From Nocardia donostiensis (GTDB lineage Bacteria > Actinomycetota > Actinomycetes > Mycobacteriales > Mycobacteriaceae): a stretch of 64,000 nt of DNA. Every line of letters begins with the position of its first letter. The first letter of the stretch is position 1. Of the stretch, positions 8,102-17,311 are shown piece after piece. Under the pieces are notes generated by a model. The model saw only the letters and a program-made list of their open reading frames with translations. It searched no databases and was not told where the DNA came from. A program made the translations under genes and the position numbers. The DNA is taken from contig NZ_MUKP01000004.1 in the NCBI RefSeq assembly GCF_002081715.1, forward strand, positions 124,001 to 188,000, in the 5' to 3' direction.

Positions 8102-9720
8102 CCGTGTCCGCCACGCCGAGACAGCGGTGGTTCGTCTTCGGTGCGGCGCTGGTGGGTGCAGCGGTCGCGGCCGGGTTCGGCGCGGCCGCACTGCGTTTCG
8201 TCCTCGACGCCGCCACCGAGATATTGCTGGGTTCGGTGATCCACCTCGAACCGGTCGATGACGGGCTGTGGCACGCTCCGGCCGGCCCACTGCCCAACCG
8301 CAGCGCGCTGCTGCTACCGCTGCTCGTCGCCGCGGGAATGTTTGCCGCGACAACACTGTCGCGGCTCGGTGGTCCGACAGTGAACGGCACCGACGGGGTC
8401 ATCAATGCGGTCAACACCCGTGAGCTGAGCGGGCTCACCGCCCGCGGCGCCGCCGCCAAACTGGCAGGTACCGCAGTGACCCTCGGCTCGGGCGGGTCCG
8501 GTGGCACGGAGGGGCCGGTGGTGCAGGTAACGGCCTCGCTGGGCGCCGCGATCACCCGGCGACTGGGATTGAGCCGAGCACAGGCGAGGGTGGTGGTCGT
8601 CGCCGCGCTCAGCGCCGGGGTGGGGGCGCTGTTCCAGGTTCCGATCGCGGGCGGTGTGCTCGGCGCCGAACTCCTGCGCCGCCGGGGCGGCGATTGGCGG
8701 CTGATCGGGTACACCGTGCCGACCGCGCTGCTCGGCTTCGGCGTCTTCATCGGCCTGTACGGCTATCACCCCATGTTCGGTGTCGCCGACCTCGGTGCGC
8801 TGTGGGACCCGGTCGCCGCCGCGGTGCTGGCGCTGATCGGCCTGGGTTGCGCGGTACTGGCCCGCCTGTACGTGTGGACCTTTCATCGCGTCGGCCGCCT
8901 GCTCGAACCGGCGCGGAAACGTCCCGGAATCACCGCCGCGGCAGCGGGCGCGGCGGTCGGCACGGTCGGCATCTTCGTGCCGATGGCACTCGGCACCGGT
9001 TACGGTGTTGCCACGCTGGGGCTTTCGCCGTCCAGTGTCGCCGCGCTGCCGCTGTGGTTGCTTGCCGTGCTGCCGTTGGTCAAGATCGGAGCCACCGCCG
9101 TGACCTTGCACGCGGGCGGTGTCGGTGGGGTGTTCGGACCCGCGATGGTCATCGGGGCCACCGCCGGGGCGCTGGGCTGGCGGCTCGCCGTCGAAGCCGG
9201 TGTGCAGCCGGGGCCGGTCGCCGCCTGCACCCTCGCCGGGTTGGCGGCCTGCCTCGGCGCGGCGGTCCGTGCACCGCTGGCAGCGATCGTATTCGCCGGT
9301 GAGGTCGCCGGTTATCTGCTGCCGCCCCCGGGTCTTGTGGTTGCGGTGGTGATCGCCACCGTGTTCACCGGCGGTATCACTGTGTTCCCGAGTCAGGAAT
9401 CGGACCGAACCACAAGGCGTTCCCCGCAATTGGTTGTTTCGGTTATGTTGAAAACAGTCGTCTCGAGGAAACGAACCGGGACGAGTCGCACGGCTGTCGG
9501 ATTCCAGCCCCGCCGCCGGAATCTGTCCGACTCGTCAGGGGAGGGGTGTCCGATGGAACCCGAGGCCACACATGGCCTACCCGATTTGACCGACTTACCG
9601 CTCGAGGATCTACTCGGTGACAGTCGGCCCGAGGTGAGCCGCGCCTTACACACCGCGCTGCGTCGCCGCGCCGCGGTCGGGATCGTATTCGCAGGCCACA
9701 GCTCGGGCGGGGCCGCATGA
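8098..9720 (+). CDS. ClC-family chloride channel or transporter, reading through into the peptide gene
   Basis: The start overlaps the stop of the vWA-like gene (ATGA), so it belongs to the operon. About ten membrane segments are visible. ClC signatures are GSGGSGGTEGPVVQ, with the gating glutamate of the GxEGP loop, and GGVGGVFGPAMVIG. The usual GSGIP loop is not obvious; the corresponding region reads GGPTVNGTDG. Channel-like sequence continues to about residue 455. The frame then stays open through about 30 unlikely residues into the FxsA-like peptide and stops only at 9720 (540 residues). So either the channel carries the peptide as a C-terminal tail, or the peptide is mainly made from its own internal start. 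A channel inside a MoxR-vWA-VMAP operon suggests a membrane effector or a gated partner. Confidence 0.8.
   Translation: MTVSATPRQRWFVFGAALVGAAVAAGFGAAALRFVLDAATEILLGSVIHLEPVDDGLWHAPAGPLPNRSALLLPLLVAAGMFAATTLSRLGGPTVNGTDGVINAVNTRELSGLTARGAAAKLAGTAVTLGSGGSGGTEGPVVQVTASLGAAITRRLGLSRAQARVVVVAALSAGVGALFQVPIAGGVLGAELLRRRGGDWRLIGYTVPTALLGFGVFIGLYGYHPMFGVADLGALWDPVAAAVLALIGLGCAVLARLYVWTFHRVGRLLEPARKRPGITAAAAGAAVGTVGIFVPMALGTGYGVATLGLSPSSVAALPLWLLAVLPLVKIGATAVTLHAGGVGGVFGPAMVIGATAGALGWRLAVEAGVQPGPVAACTLAGLAACLGAAVRAPLAAIVFAGEVAGYLLPPPGLVVAVVIATVFTGGITVFPSQESDRTTRRSPQLVVSVMLKTVVSRKRTGTSRTAVGFQPRRRNLSDSSGEGCPMEPEATHGLPDLTDLPLEDLLGDSRPEVSRALHTALRRRAAVGIVFAGHSSGGAA
9553..9720 (+). CDS. FxsA-like RiPP precursor peptide (nested, in frame)
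   Basis: A 55-residue peptide starting at ATG 9553 with an excellent ribosome site (AGGGGAGGGG at 9537-9546, six bases before the ATG). The N-terminal part has the PLEDLL-type leader motif of FXSXX-COOH (FxsA) peptides, followed by an amphipathic helix. The C-terminus, VFAGHSSGGAA, has Phe and Ser but not the exact F-x-S-x-x-COOH ending, so it is a variant. The HExxH modification enzyme begins in an ATGA overlap with its stop, as expected for a precursor-enzyme pair. Phe46, His49 and the Ser residues are candidate modification sites (inference). It is in frame with the upstream channel gene, so it can be made free or as a fusion tail. Confidence 0.65.
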   Translation: MEPEATHGLPDLTDLPLEDLLGDSRPEVSRALHTALRRRAAVGIVFAGHSSGGAA

Positions 9721-11000
9721 TCGCCCTGCCCAGAACGCTCCGAGCGCCGCGGGCCCGCAACGATCACCGGGAGGGCATGCTGACCGTATCCGGAGCCGAA
9801 CTCGAGGCGCTGGCCACGATGACGGACCATCCGACCACGCTGCCTCTGCTGCAACGCGCCCGCATCAGCCGCAACCTCGCCTTCTTGGCCGCCGCCCTGC
9901 GCGGCGGCCGCGACAACGCACACCAGGTAGCTCGCGCGGGTTTCGATCTGCTGGCCGAGGTGCAGCGGCGTAACCCGGCGGTGGTGCGAGAAGTACTGCT
10001 GCATCCCCGTTTCGGCGGGTGGGTGACGGTGTGCGCAGTCCGGGCCCACGGCAACGGCGCAGCACCCGAGGCGGATCCGCCCGTGGCGCACCTCGCCTCG
10101 TTCGCCGCCGCGGCAGCCGTGCAGGCCGGGGTCGAGTTCGATCTGGAACTGCCGCAATCCGGTGACGCCGTAGTGCTGCCCGGTCTCGGCTGCTGGACCG
10201 GACCGGTCGCGATGTCGGTGCGTGTTCGCTACGACGGGAAAACAGCGCCGCTGCCCGATGGTTACCGATGGACGCCGTTGCGGCGTTTGTCCGCACAGTT
10301 AGCCGACCGAGCAGTCGATGTCGAATTCGATGATCTGCCGCCTACCCCTTCCACCTGGCCCGACGAACCCGTCGACGGACCGGAAAGCAGGTGGGAACCA
10401 CGCAGCGATGCGGAGTTCCGGCTGTGGCAACACCGTTTCGACGCAGCGCTGGAACTGCTCGGCACCGTCGTGCCGGAACTGGCCGCTCCCCTGTCGCGCG
10501 GGATGCGGGCGGTACTTCCCCGCAGCCAGGAAACTTATTCGTTCGTCTCCGCCACATTGACGGACTCGTTCGGCGCTACCGCCATGCTGCTGCCTGCCGA
10601 TGCCGTGAAAATGGCCGCCGGTCTGCTGCATGAATTCCAGCATTCGAAACTCGGTGCGCTGATGGAGATCAGGCCGCTGATCACGGTGGACGGTCCAGCG
10701 GACCTGCCCTCGCCGTGGCGAGCCGAACCGCGACCGGCGAGCGCCGTTCTGCACGGCGTCTACGCGCATGTGGCGGTTGCGCGACTGTTGCGACGAGCCG
10801 CCGCCACGAGCACCGCACCCCGGCGGCATATCGCCCGGCCGAGCCTGTGTGCCGACCCGGTTACTCAGGCCGCGATCGCCGCGTGTGACACTCTGCTCGG
10901 CTCGGATCGGCTCACCCCGGCCGGGCGGCGTTTCGTGATCTTGATGCGGCGTACCGCCGCGACCGACAGCGACGGCCGCCCGGCCGCGCCGATACCGTGA
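9717..11000 (+). CDS. HExxH-motif (aKG-HExxH-type) peptide-modification enzyme
   Basis: A 427-residue protein of the HEXXH-motif family found beside FxsA peptides. The core motif LLHEFQHSKLGALMEI supplies His305, Glu306 and His309 as metal ligands, and conserved-looking downstream stretches include LHGVYAHVAVARLL. Members of this family were reported as alpha-ketoglutarate-dependent peptide beta-hydroxylases, often paired or fused with a radical SAM cyclophane enzyme. No radical SAM gene (no CxxxCxxC protein) is present in this window, so this copy may act alone or with an enzyme encoded elsewhere. The start overlaps the peptide stop by ATGA; the next ATG with a better N-terminus is at 9777. 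Predicted soluble. Confidence 0.75.
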   Translation: MIALPRTLRAPRARNDHREGMLTVSGAELEALATMTDHPTTLPLLQRARISRNLAFLAAALRGGRDNAHQVARAGFDLLAEVQRRNPAVVREVLLHPRFGGWVTVCAVRAHGNGAAPEADPPVAHLASFAAAAAVQAGVEFDLELPQSGDAVVLPGLGCWTGPVAMSVRVRYDGKTAPLPDGYRWTPLRRLSAQLADRAVDVEFDDLPPTPSTWPDEPVDGPESRWEPRSDAEFRLWQHRFDAALELLGTVVPELAAPLSRGMRAVLPRSQETYSFVSATLTDSFGATAMLLPADAVKMAAGLLHEFQHSKLGALMEIRPLITVDGPADLPSPWRAEPRPASAVLHGVYAHVAVARLLRRAAATSTAPRRHIARPSLCADPVTQAAIAACDTLLGSDRLTPAGRRFVILMRRTAATDSDGRPAAPIP

Positions 11001-14000
11001 GGGGAGCAGCGAACTTGGCGCAGATGTCCGCGCATCCGAGCACGCCCGAGTCGATCACGATCGCCTATGCCGCCGAGGATGCGGTATGGGCGCTGTGGTT
11101 GCAGCAGATCGGTACCGACGCCGGGCTGGACGTGCACACCCGCCGTGTTCGGACCGGCGCCGCGTTACCGGACCCGATAGCAGGACAAACGATGGTTCTG
11201 GTGGTCAGCGGCAGTTTTATGCGAACCGCTCGGCTGTCGCCCCAGGATTGGGCACGCTACGCCACCGGGCCGGGCAGTGTGCTGGCGGTCATCGTCGCCA
11301 CCGCCCCCGTGCCCGACACGGCAGGCGCGATATCCGCAGTCGATCTGCGTCTGCTTCCCGACGCATCCCAAGCCAAGTCGAAGGTGTTGCGGATGCTGGG
11401 CCGCGACTCGAGCCTCGGCACCGCGCCGCTGCGGCTGCTACAGGCGACCCGGATGCGGGTGCGGTACCCGAGCCAGCAGATGTTCGTCGACTACCAGTCC
11501 AAGACGATGCCGCAGTATCAACCGGAGTGGTTCTACGGCCGCGATACCGAACTCGACGCCATCCGCGACCAATTGGACACCTCCGGCGCAGCCGTACTGA
11601 CCGGTGTCGCGGGCAGCGGCAAGACCTGGCTGGCTGCCGCCTATGTGCGGCGGTTCCGTTCCCAGTACGACCTGATCGCCTGGATTCCCGGGGAGAACGG
11701 TGCGGTCATGCGCACCGAACTCGGCCAATTGGCCAAACCGCTCGGTCTCCCCGATTCGCTGCCGCGCGATACCCGGCACCACGAAGTGGTCGCCGAACTA
11801 CGCCGCTCCGGCATCCGGTACCTGCTCATCTACGACAACGTCACTCCCGACCATCACCGCACCGGCCGCGAGCAACTTCCGCTGCCGCGGAAACCGGCGC
11901 TGCTGTCGGATATGGTGCCGTGGGACGGATACGGGCATGTGCTGCTCACGTCGAAGGTCTCCGAGTGGGACACCCCGCAACCGATCCCGGTGCCGATGTT
12001 CACCGTCGAGGAAGGCGCCGACTTCCTGCGCAGACACGTCGACAACATAGCCGAGGACTTGGCGCAGGAATTCAGCGACGCTGTCGACGGCAGCCCCGTC
12101 CTGCTCAACGCCCTTGCGCACCGGGGTTCCCGCGGCCTGGACGCCGTCGACACCGAGCTGCTGCAACGGGTGCGGTCCTCGCCGTTCCTGCTGCTGGAAA
12201 AGGAACTGACGCTGTCCTACAAGCGGGCCGCGTCCATTATCGGCGACTCGGTGCGGCCGCTGATCGACGAACCCGCCGGATCCGACGCGTGGGCAGCCGG
12301 TCAACTGTTGCGGCTGCTCACCTGCTTCGCCCCCGACACACCGATTCCGCTGGCACTGCTGACTTCCCAGCTGCCGGGAGCCGAGCGCCGGGCAGGTACC
12401 CGGCTGCCCGGCCAACTCGCGGACGCACTGGCCAACGAGCATCGCCGCCGCAACGTCCTCGAGCTGGCCACCCGCGATTCGGTCGCCCAAATCTGCGCCG
12501 ACCCGATCACCGAACACGGCCGGGCGCTGAAGATCCACAGTGTGCCCTGGCACGGCATCCGTGACTTCCTGCCCGGCGCCCTCGCCGACACCAACCGCCA
12601 TATCGCGCATCAGGTGCTGTGCGACGCAGATCCGCAGCGCACCGATCTGCCCACCCTCTGGGGCCGATATCTGTGGCTGTGGCAGCAGGTCGCGCACACC
12701 GAAATCCTGGCCTGCTCGCGGGTGGCCGATCTGGACGACCCGTGCGCGCAACTACCCGAACTGATCCGCCACGTCGTCGAAGCGTTGCGTGTCCAGGGCG
12801 AACTGACCGCCGCCGCCGGTTTGGGCCGCCGCGCCGCAGTGGAGTGGACAGACCTGCTGGGCGGTGACGATATCCGCGTGGTCCGGATCTGGATTGTGAC
12901 CGGCAATGCGCTGTGGCAGCTCGGCGACTGGGAGCAGGCACGCGACGCGGCCGCGGCAGCCCTGTCCGGTGTCGAACACTGCCGTGACCGCTACCCGGAG
13001 GAATACGTCTGGGCCGGCGACCTGATCGCCGCGTGCCTGCGCCTGGCAGGTGACTGGGTGGGCGCGGTCGGCTACAACGAGCAGTCCCACGCGTGGGCGC
13101 AGGAATGCCTGGGCGACAATCACATCGAAACAGTGCGCGCCGCCCACAACCTCGCCGTTTCCTACCGGGTGATGGGCCGCTTCGCGGAGGCCCTGCACCT
13201 CGATGCCGGGAACTACGAGCGTTTCCAGAACGATCCGATGCTGTCGGACAACCCGATCCTGCGGTTGCACTGCGTCAACAACGTGGCCCGCGATCAGCGA
13301 GAACTCGGCAGCTACCGGGCCTCGGCCGCCCTACAGGAACGAGTGCTCAACGATTTCGTCGACCTGCTTGGCAACCCACTGCAGCAGCATATTCTGCGTG
13401 CCCGCAAAAACCTGGCCGTCTCCTACCGCAAAGCCGGACGTTACGAGGAGGCACTGGCGACACAGCAGAGCGCACTGGCCGATCATGTGAAGGTCTACGG
13501 CAGCGGCCACCCCGAATCCGTTGCTGCCCGCACCAATGTCGCCAACGACTATCGGCTCACCGGCGCCACGAAACTGGCCGTGGAACACGCCGCCGAAGCT
13601 CATCGGCTGTGTGCGGCCACCTACCCGCATCACCCGTACACCGCCGCGTGCGCGGTCAACTATGCTGCCGCGCTGCGAACCGACGGCAGGTACCAGGAGG
13701 CGTTGGCGCTCGATCGTGCAGCGGAGAAGATCTTCACCGATCTGCTGACGGCCGATCATCCGTACACCCTGGCGGCGCAGACAAATATCGCCTCCGACCT
13801 CGCGGGGCTCGGCACGGTGGCCGAGGCCGCCGAACTCGGGGCCGAGGTGCTGGAACGCTCCCGCCGGGTCCGGGGCGACGACCACCCCTACACCCTGCAA
13901 TGCGCGGTCAACCTCGGGCTCGATCTGCGCGCCCTCGGCCGCGACGAGGAGGCGGAGGCATTGGAACGCGACACGCTGGAGCGGTACACAGCCACGCTCG

Positions 14001-14077
14001 GTGACGATCACCCCGACTACCGGTCGGCGGCCGACCGCCTGCGCGGCACCTGCGATATCGAGCCGCCACCGGTCTGA
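10997..14077 (+). CDS. FxsT-like protein: TIR-like domain, STAND NTPase, TPR repeats
   Basis: About 1,026 residues in three parts. The N-terminus (about 18-135) resembles the TIR-like domain of FxsC/FxsT proteins (SITIAYAAEDAVWALWLQQIGTDAG). An NB-ARC/STAND NTPase follows, with P-loop GVAGSGKT (Lys209) and Walker B LLIYD (Asp280). The C-terminal half (about 620-1010) contains repeated TPR units with the kinesin-light-chain pattern, such as HPYTLAAQTNIASDL and HPYTLQCAVNLGLDL. This is the architecture of Fxs-system TPR proteins and of other STAND immune sensors. The GTG at 10997 overlaps the previous stop. A TTG at 11015 has better spacing from a GGGGAG site, so the exact start is uncertain. 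Likely the sensor or scaffold of the locus. Confidence 0.8.
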   Translation: MRGAANLAQMSAHPSTPESITIAYAAEDAVWALWLQQIGTDAGLDVHTRRVRTGAALPDPIAGQTMVLVVSGSFMRTARLSPQDWARYATGPGSVLAVIVATAPVPDTAGAISAVDLRLLPDASQAKSKVLRMLGRDSSLGTAPLRLLQATRMRVRYPSQQMFVDYQSKTMPQYQPEWFYGRDTELDAIRDQLDTSGAAVLTGVAGSGKTWLAAAYVRRFRSQYDLIAWIPGENGAVMRTELGQLAKPLGLPDSLPRDTRHHEVVAELRRSGIRYLLIYDNVTPDHHRTGREQLPLPRKPALLSDMVPWDGYGHVLLTSKVSEWDTPQPIPVPMFTVEEGADFLRRHVDNIAEDLAQEFSDAVDGSPVLLNALAHRGSRGLDAVDTELLQRVRSSPFLLLEKELTLSYKRAASIIGDSVRPLIDEPAGSDAWAAGQLLRLLTCFAPDTPIPLALLTSQLPGAERRAGTRLPGQLADALANEHRRRNVLELATRDSVAQICADPITEHGRALKIHSVPWHGIRDFLPGALADTNRHIAHQVLCDADPQRTDLPTLWGRYLWLWQQVAHTEILACSRVADLDDPCAQLPELIRHVVEALRVQGELTAAAGLGRRAAVEWTDLLGGDDIRVVRIWIVTGNALWQLGDWEQARDAAAAALSGVEHCRDRYPEEYVWAGDLIAACLRLAGDWVGAVGYNEQSHAWAQECLGDNHIETVRAAHNLAVSYRVMGRFAEALHLDAGNYERFQNDPMLSDNPILRLHCVNNVARDQRELGSYRASAALQERVLNDFVDLLGNPLQQHILRARKNLAVSYRKAGRYEEALATQQSALADHVKVYGSGHPESVAARTNVANDYRLTGATKLAVEHAAEAHRLCAATYPHHPYTAACAVNYAAALRTDGRYQEALALDRAAEKIFTDLLTADHPYTLAAQTNIASDLAGLGTVAEAAELGAEVLERSRRVRGDDHPYTLQCAVNLGLDLRALGRDEEAEALERDTLERYTATLGDDHPDYRSAADRLRGTCDIEPPPV

Positions 14078-14238
14078 GGTCCGCCGGCCGATACCGAGTA
14101 GGGCCGTAGTATGCCCCGGCCACCGGGCGGGAACCGTGCACCGGTCAGCGTGCACCGACCAGTCATGACGACCTGCTGGGTGGGCGCCAGCTGCCGATCC
14201 CGGACAGGCGTGCAGCCGGCCCCGGAGCTCTGGATGGA

Positions 14239-14658
14239 TTATCGACGATTCTTGGCGGGCCGGTTCGACGCAGCCCGGCGTTGTTCCCGGTCCGCTGCGA
14301 TCCGTTCGTTGTCCCGCAGGACCGCGGCATAACTCTCCCGTTCCCGGAGCAGCCAGTCCGGCGGGTCGGCCATCAACGCGGCGATCTCGTCGGCGGTGAG
14401 CGCGTCGGGCACTCCGGCGCGAGCCAGCCCGCTGTTGGAGATACCGAGTTTGCGGGCGACGATATCGCGCGGGAACGGCCCGCGGCGGCGCAGTTCGGTC
14501 AACCATTCCGGTGGGTTGGTGCGCAGTGCGTCGAGGTCGTCACGTGAGATCGGTGAGTTCCGGAAACTCTCCGGGGCCGCCGGGAGATAAATGCCCAGCT
14601 TGTTCGCCGCGGTGAGCGGTTTCAGCATCTGTGGTTTCTTGTCCGGACTCACTCTCAC
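14239..14658 (-). CDS. DUF5997 family protein
   Basis: About 139 residues with the DUF5997 pattern: an N-terminal KPLTAANKLGIYLPAAPESF segment, a repeated PPEWLTELRRRGPFPRDIVARKLGIS helix unit, and a closing PPDWLLRERESYA unit. A DNA-binding-like helix-turn-helix could lie in the VARKLGISNSGLARAGV region. The family has no established function. It is divergent from the LysR regulator that starts 57 bases away, an arrangement I know from other actinobacteria, which suggests the LysR protein controls it. GTG 14658, GTG 14652 and ATG 14628 are all possible starts. Confidence 0.75.
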   Translation of the reverse strand: MRVSPDKKPQMLKPLTAANKLGIYLPAAPESFRNSPISRDDLDALRTNPPEWLTELRRRGPFPRDIVARKLGISNSGLARAGVPDALTADEIAALMADPPDWLLRERESYAAVLRDNERIAADREQRRAASNRPAKNRR

Positions 14659-14715
14659 AGCGTATCCGTACCCGTCCGTACCGGTTCACCGCGCAGGTGC
14701 AATACGCTGCGTGCA

Positions 14716-15660
14716 ATGAACCGGGCCGATTCCATCGAGGTGACGCGACTACGCTGGTTTGTCGCCGTCGCCGAGGAGCTGCATTTCGCGCGGGCAGCCG
14801 AATCCCTGCACATCTCGCGCCAGCAGCTGAGCCGCACCATCATCGATCTGGAACGTGAACTGGGCACGGCGCTGTTCGTGCCGGGAGCCCGGCCCACGCA
14901 GCTGACCGAAGCCGGACGCGAGCTGCTGATCGAGGCGCGAGCGGCCGTGGCCCGAGCCGACGCAGCCCGCTGCGAGCAGGCACCCGAGACGAAACCTGGG
15001 CTACGGGTCGGTTTCGTCCCCGGGGTGACGGTGACGAAATGGGAGCGGATCTGGCGGGAACGGTTCCCCGGTATCCCGCTCGAGGTGACTCCGATCGCCG
15101 GAGCCGACCAACTGGGGGCATTGCGGACAGGCCGGGTCGATATGTGCTTCGTCCGGCTGCCGATCGATCGTGCGGACCTCAGCGTTATTCCGCTGTATCA
15201 CGAGGTGGCTGTCGTTGTCGTGCCCAAGGATCATCCGATCTCGCTGTTCAACGAAGTCACCACCGCGGACCTGGCCGATGAGCCGACGCAGGACTCGAGC
15301 GATCTCGATGACGCCGCGATGACGATCGAACTGGTGGCGGCCGGTGTCGGCGCCGCCATCGTTCCCCATTCCATCGCCCGCCTGCATGCTCGGCGCGATG
15401 TGGTGTATCGGCCGGTGACCGACGCCGCGCCGACGCAGATCGCGCTGGCGTGGCCCGCCGCGGCGACCACCGAGACGGTCGAGGAGTTCGTGGGTGTCGT
15501 CCGGGGTCGTTCCGCACGCAGTTCCCGCTCACCGTCTGCGCGCAAAGCAGGCGGTGCACCGGCCGGTTCCGACCGGAAACAGAAAACCGGCCAGCCCCCG
15601 GGCACTCGGAGTGTTCGCTCGGGGGCGTCCAGGAAACCGCCGCGGCGACGCAGGCGATAG
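14716..15660 (+). CDS. LysR-family transcriptional regulator
   Basis: A 314-residue LysR regulator. The N-terminal winged helix-turn-helix (about residues 9-68) reads LRWFVAVAEELHFARAAESLHISRQQLSRTI, and the effector-binding domain starts near LRVGFVPGVTVTKW. Residues after about 260 form a Ser/Arg/Lys-rich basic tail ending PPRRRRR, which is longer than usual for the family and may add non-specific DNA contact. It is divergent from the DUF5997 gene and probably autoregulated from the short shared intergenic region. The ligand is unknown. Confidence 0.85.
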   Translation: MNRADSIEVTRLRWFVAVAEELHFARAAESLHISRQQLSRTIIDLERELGTALFVPGARPTQLTEAGRELLIEARAAVARADAARCEQAPETKPGLRVGFVPGVTVTKWERIWRERFPGIPLEVTPIAGADQLGALRTGRVDMCFVRLPIDRADLSVIPLYHEVAVVVVPKDHPISLFNEVTTADLADEPTQDSSDLDDAAMTIELVAAGVGAAIVPHSIARLHARRDVVYRPVTDAAPTQIALAWPAAATTETVEEFVGVVRGRSARSSRSPSARKAGGAPAGSDRKQKTGQPPGTRSVRSGASRKPPRRRRR

Positions 15661-15879
15661 CAGCTACCGAACTCCACCACGACCGGCCTGCTGTGCTACT
15701 CCACAGTGGCGAACCTTTGTCGGCAAGCATGACCACCGGGCAACCACCCCTGCCGAGCAGGGTGGTTCTGCGGCGCCTGACGAATACCGTGCTGACACGG
15801 AAACGTGGTCCGTATTGGCGCGGAACCGGGTAGCGGGCTGAGAAAACCCGCCCCACTACTCTCCACGGATCGCGACACC

Positions 15880-15912
15880 GAGGCGGGTGCCCGGAATCCG
15901 GGCACCCGCCTC
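15880..15912. terminator. Strong hairpin between convergent genes
   Basis: A perfect 15-base-pair inverted repeat (arms 15880-15894 and 15898-15912) encloses a three-base AAT loop. It lies between the convergent LysR and MFS genes, near the 3' end of the MFS gene. No run of T follows on either strand, so it fits a bidirectional actinobacterial-type terminator rather than a classical intrinsic one. Confidence 0.7.
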
Positions 15913-15940
15913 AGCACATGACACAGCGGACCGTGCTTGC

Positions 15941-17311
15941 TCAGGACCGGCCGGCCCGCGCTGGCTCCCCCGGAAGACGATGGTCATCCACCGAGACCTG
16001 GCCGTCAGGCGTCAGATCCCGATGCGGGTTCCGGTCGGATTCTCGGTGGTGGCCCGACAGGGTTTCTTCGGCATTGCCGTTGCCACCTTCGCTGGCACTC
16101 CTCCGGTCGAGCCGGTGCAGCGCAACAGCAGCCAAGACCCCGATCAGGCCGAGCCCGGCCCACACAGCCCAATCCGCTCCAGCAGCGCGTGCCGCCCCGA
16201 CCACGGCGCCGGTGGCGAGATTTCCGGCCAGGATGCCGACACCGACGATGGTGTTGTAGAACCCGTAATGGGTTGCCACCAGCTTCCCGTCGGCCAGGGA
16301 TACAACCGTGTCCATCTCGAACGGAAATACCGCCGCGGTGCCCACCGCCAGTACCGCCGTCGCCACCAACAACGCGACGACCGCAGCGGCGGTACCGAGG
16401 CGACCGGGCCCGGGAACAGCGAGCAACGGCACGAACGCGACAGCCAAGATCGTCATCCCCACCACCAGGCTGCGCCCGGTCCCCCAGCGCGCCCGGAACC
16501 AGCCGGTGATCCGCAGCTGCCCTGCCACGGCCACGACGCCGGAGACCACGAACAACGCCGACACCAGCACACGCGAGTGTTCACCCGCCACATACTCCGC
16601 CTGCAGTGGCAGCGCCAGATACACCTGGAACGACAGCACATACGAGCCGATCATCGCCACCGAGAACCAGAGAAACCTGCGGTTCCGCGCGATTGTGCGC
16701 CAATCTTCGAGCACCGAGGTGTGCTCGGTCGTTGTTTCGCTGTGGCGGGCAGGCAGGGCGAAGAGCTGCGCCACCGTCAGGGCCGCGAACACCACCGCCG
16801 CGGCAGCCGCGGTCACCCGGAAATCCAGGACCATCAAGGCCAGACCCACCAGCGGCCCGGCCAGGATGCCCGCCTGATAGAAGATGTTGAACACGGCGAA
16901 CGCCTCCACCCGGCGTTCCCCGGTATCGGCCGCCAGGTATGCGCGCACAGCGGGGTTGAACAGTGCGCCCGCAAAACCGGTAGCGGCGGAAGCGATCAAC
17001 AGCCACGGAAGCGATGTCGCGAACGCCAGCAAGGCGAAACCGCCGGTCCGCAGCAGACAGCCCGCGACGATCAACGGTTTGTATCCCAGCCGGTCGGCCA
17101 GGGTGCCGCCGATCAGAAACATGCCCTGCTGGGAGAAGTTGCGCATACCCAGCACCAAACCGACCGCCCAGGCCGCCAGCCCCAACGGACCGGCCAGGTA
17201 GCCGGCCAGATACGGCATCAACATGTAGAACCCGAGGTTGATGCCGAACTGGTTGACCATCAGCAATCGGGCGGCGAGGTCGAAACTACGAAACTGCCTG
17301 AGCACGGTCAT
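15941..17311 (-). CDS. MFS transporter (exporter-like)
   Basis: A 456-residue major facilitator with about 11-12 hydrophobic segments. The loop between segments 2 and 3 carries [17 protein letters not shown], the MFS motif A. The C-terminal 50 residues are a charged, His/Asp-rich hydrophilic tail. The start overlaps the stop of the upstream PLP synthase-like gene by four bases, so the two are translationally coupled. This suggests export or uptake of the product or substrate of that enzyme. MFS members of this kind with a preceding PLP enzyme recall amino-acid-derived metabolite exporters, but the substrate is not recognisable. Confidence 0.8.
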   Translation of the reverse strand: MTVLRQFRSFDLAARLLMVNQFGINLGFYMLMPYLAGYLAGPLGLAAWAVGLVLGMRNFSQQGMFLIGGTLADRLGYKPLIVAGCLLRTGGFALLAFATSLPWLLIASAATGFAGALFNPAVRAYLAADTGERRVEAFAVFNIFYQAGILAGPLVGLALMVLDFRVTAAAAAVVFAALTVAQLFALPARHSETTTEHTSVLEDWRTIARNRRFLWFSVAMIGSYVLSFQVYLALPLQAEYVAGEHSRVLVSALFVVSGVVAVAGQLRITGWFRARWGTGRSLVVGMTILAVAFVPLLAVPGPGRLGTAAAVVALLVATAVLAVGTAAVFPFEMDTVVSLADGKLVATHYGFYNTIVGVGILAGNLATGAVVGAARAAGADWAVWAGLGLIGVLAAVALHRLDRRSASEGGNGNAEETLSGHHRESDRNPHRDLTPDGQVSVDDHRLPGEPARAGRS

